DNA of 64,000 nucleotides from an uncultured Litoreibacter sp. (GTDB taxonomy: Bacteria > Pseudomonadota > Alphaproteobacteria > Rhodobacterales > Rhodobacteraceae). Below the pieces are notes generated by a model. That model did no database searches. It had not been told where the DNA came from and saw only the letters and a program-made list of their open reading frames with translations. The position numbers were made by a program, and so were the translations under genes. The stretch lies in contig CANNGL010000004.1 in the NCBI GenBank assembly GCA_947504205.1, positions 457,526 through 521,525 on the forward strand. The letters run 5' to 3'. This document shows positions 63,936 through 64,000 of the stretch, piece by piece (position 1 is the first letter of the stretch; each line of letters starts with the position of its first letter).

Positions 63936-64000
63936 TTACTTTACAACACGCTCAGCAGCGCTGTCGTTGCCCAGTGCGAAGAAGGCTTGCACGTTGCGGC
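63936..64000 (-). CDS. 3' end of an unidentified gene
   Basis: The minus-strand frame from the window edge ends at TAA (63936-63938) and reads RNVQAFFALGNDSAAERVVK at the C-terminus, which looks like coding sequence. The 20 residues are too few to name a family. The hairpin and terminator downstream support a real 3' end. Confidence 0.45.
   Translation of the reverse strand, partial: RNVQAFFALGNDSAAERVVK

Overview
The window is a chromosomal segment of an alphaproteobacterium, most likely a marine member of the Rhodobacterales (Roseobacter group). The evidence is a complete alphaproteobacterial division and cell-wall (dcw) cluster, small proteins that I know mainly from Rhodobacteraceae (two DUF2484 proteins, DUF6476, DUF6324, a protein starting MSGIGHNNGP), a tRNA-His without the usual G-1 and with A73, and a DUF1127 gene followed by CcsR-type anti-Shine-Dalgarno hairpins as in Rhodobacter. 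I see no insertion sequences, prophage genes, CRISPR arrays, rRNA genes or attachment sites. Family assignments come from reading the translations, not from a database search.

Layout. 1-690 is the end of an FAD-linked (D-lactate dehydrogenase type) oxidase. 732-25333 is the dcw cluster on the minus strand. In transcription order it is mraZ, rsmH, ftsL, ftsI, murE, murF, mraY, an SDR oxidoreductase, murD, (a DUF6151-like gene on the opposite strand), ftsW, murG, murC, two DUF2484 membrane proteins, murB, ddl, ftsQ, ftsA, ftsZ, lpxC, bamD, recN. Many joints are 4-bp ATGA/GTGA overlaps, so the genes are probably translationally coupled. A 573-bp leader precedes mraZ and holds a perfect DnaA box, a GANTC cluster and a 12-bp inverted repeat.

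25907-33734 holds mrp, a ccaF1-like DUF1127 gene with four CCUCC-loop hairpins, an Lrp/LysE divergent pair, an HWE-type sensor kinase, uvrD with a perfect LexA box, and an FMN-dependent hydroxy-acid dehydrogenase. 33853-44204 holds pyruvate carboxylase, a cyclic-nucleotide-type phosphoesterase, a MAPEG protein, an M3 oligopeptidase, an SGNH hydrolase, a Gfo/Idh oxidoreductase, an ankyrin protein and rpoH with its terminator. 44395-51011 holds an RluD-type pseudouridine synthase, DUF6476, tRNA-His, a GNAT, DUF6324, mmcB, a cupin-ArsR-SRPBCC operon with tandem operators, a DUF1801 protein, a small membrane protein and a LysR/methyltransferase pair.

50987-53595 is a two-gene unit made of a second, diverged Ddl-type ATP-grasp ligase and an asparagine-synthase-like protein without the glutaminase cysteine. 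It is the best candidate here for an undescribed enzymatic system. 53720-57096 is the nusB/riboflavin operon (ribE, unknown gene, ribBX, ribH, nusB). 57278-63838 encodes capsule assembly (kpsS, a Wza/KpsD-type export lipoprotein, kpsC, a UDP-uronate-type epimerase) with a degenerate PPP-type phosphatase between. The right edge carries the 3' end of an unidentified minus-strand gene followed by another CU-rich hairpin and a terminator.

Possible links between regions: rpoH lies in the same window as a gene/sRNA unit that has an RpoH-like promoter. The dcw cluster has cell-cycle-type signals (DnaA box, GANTC) at mraZ and at ftsZ. uvrD and mmcB both carry LexA-type boxes, which fits a shared SOS response.
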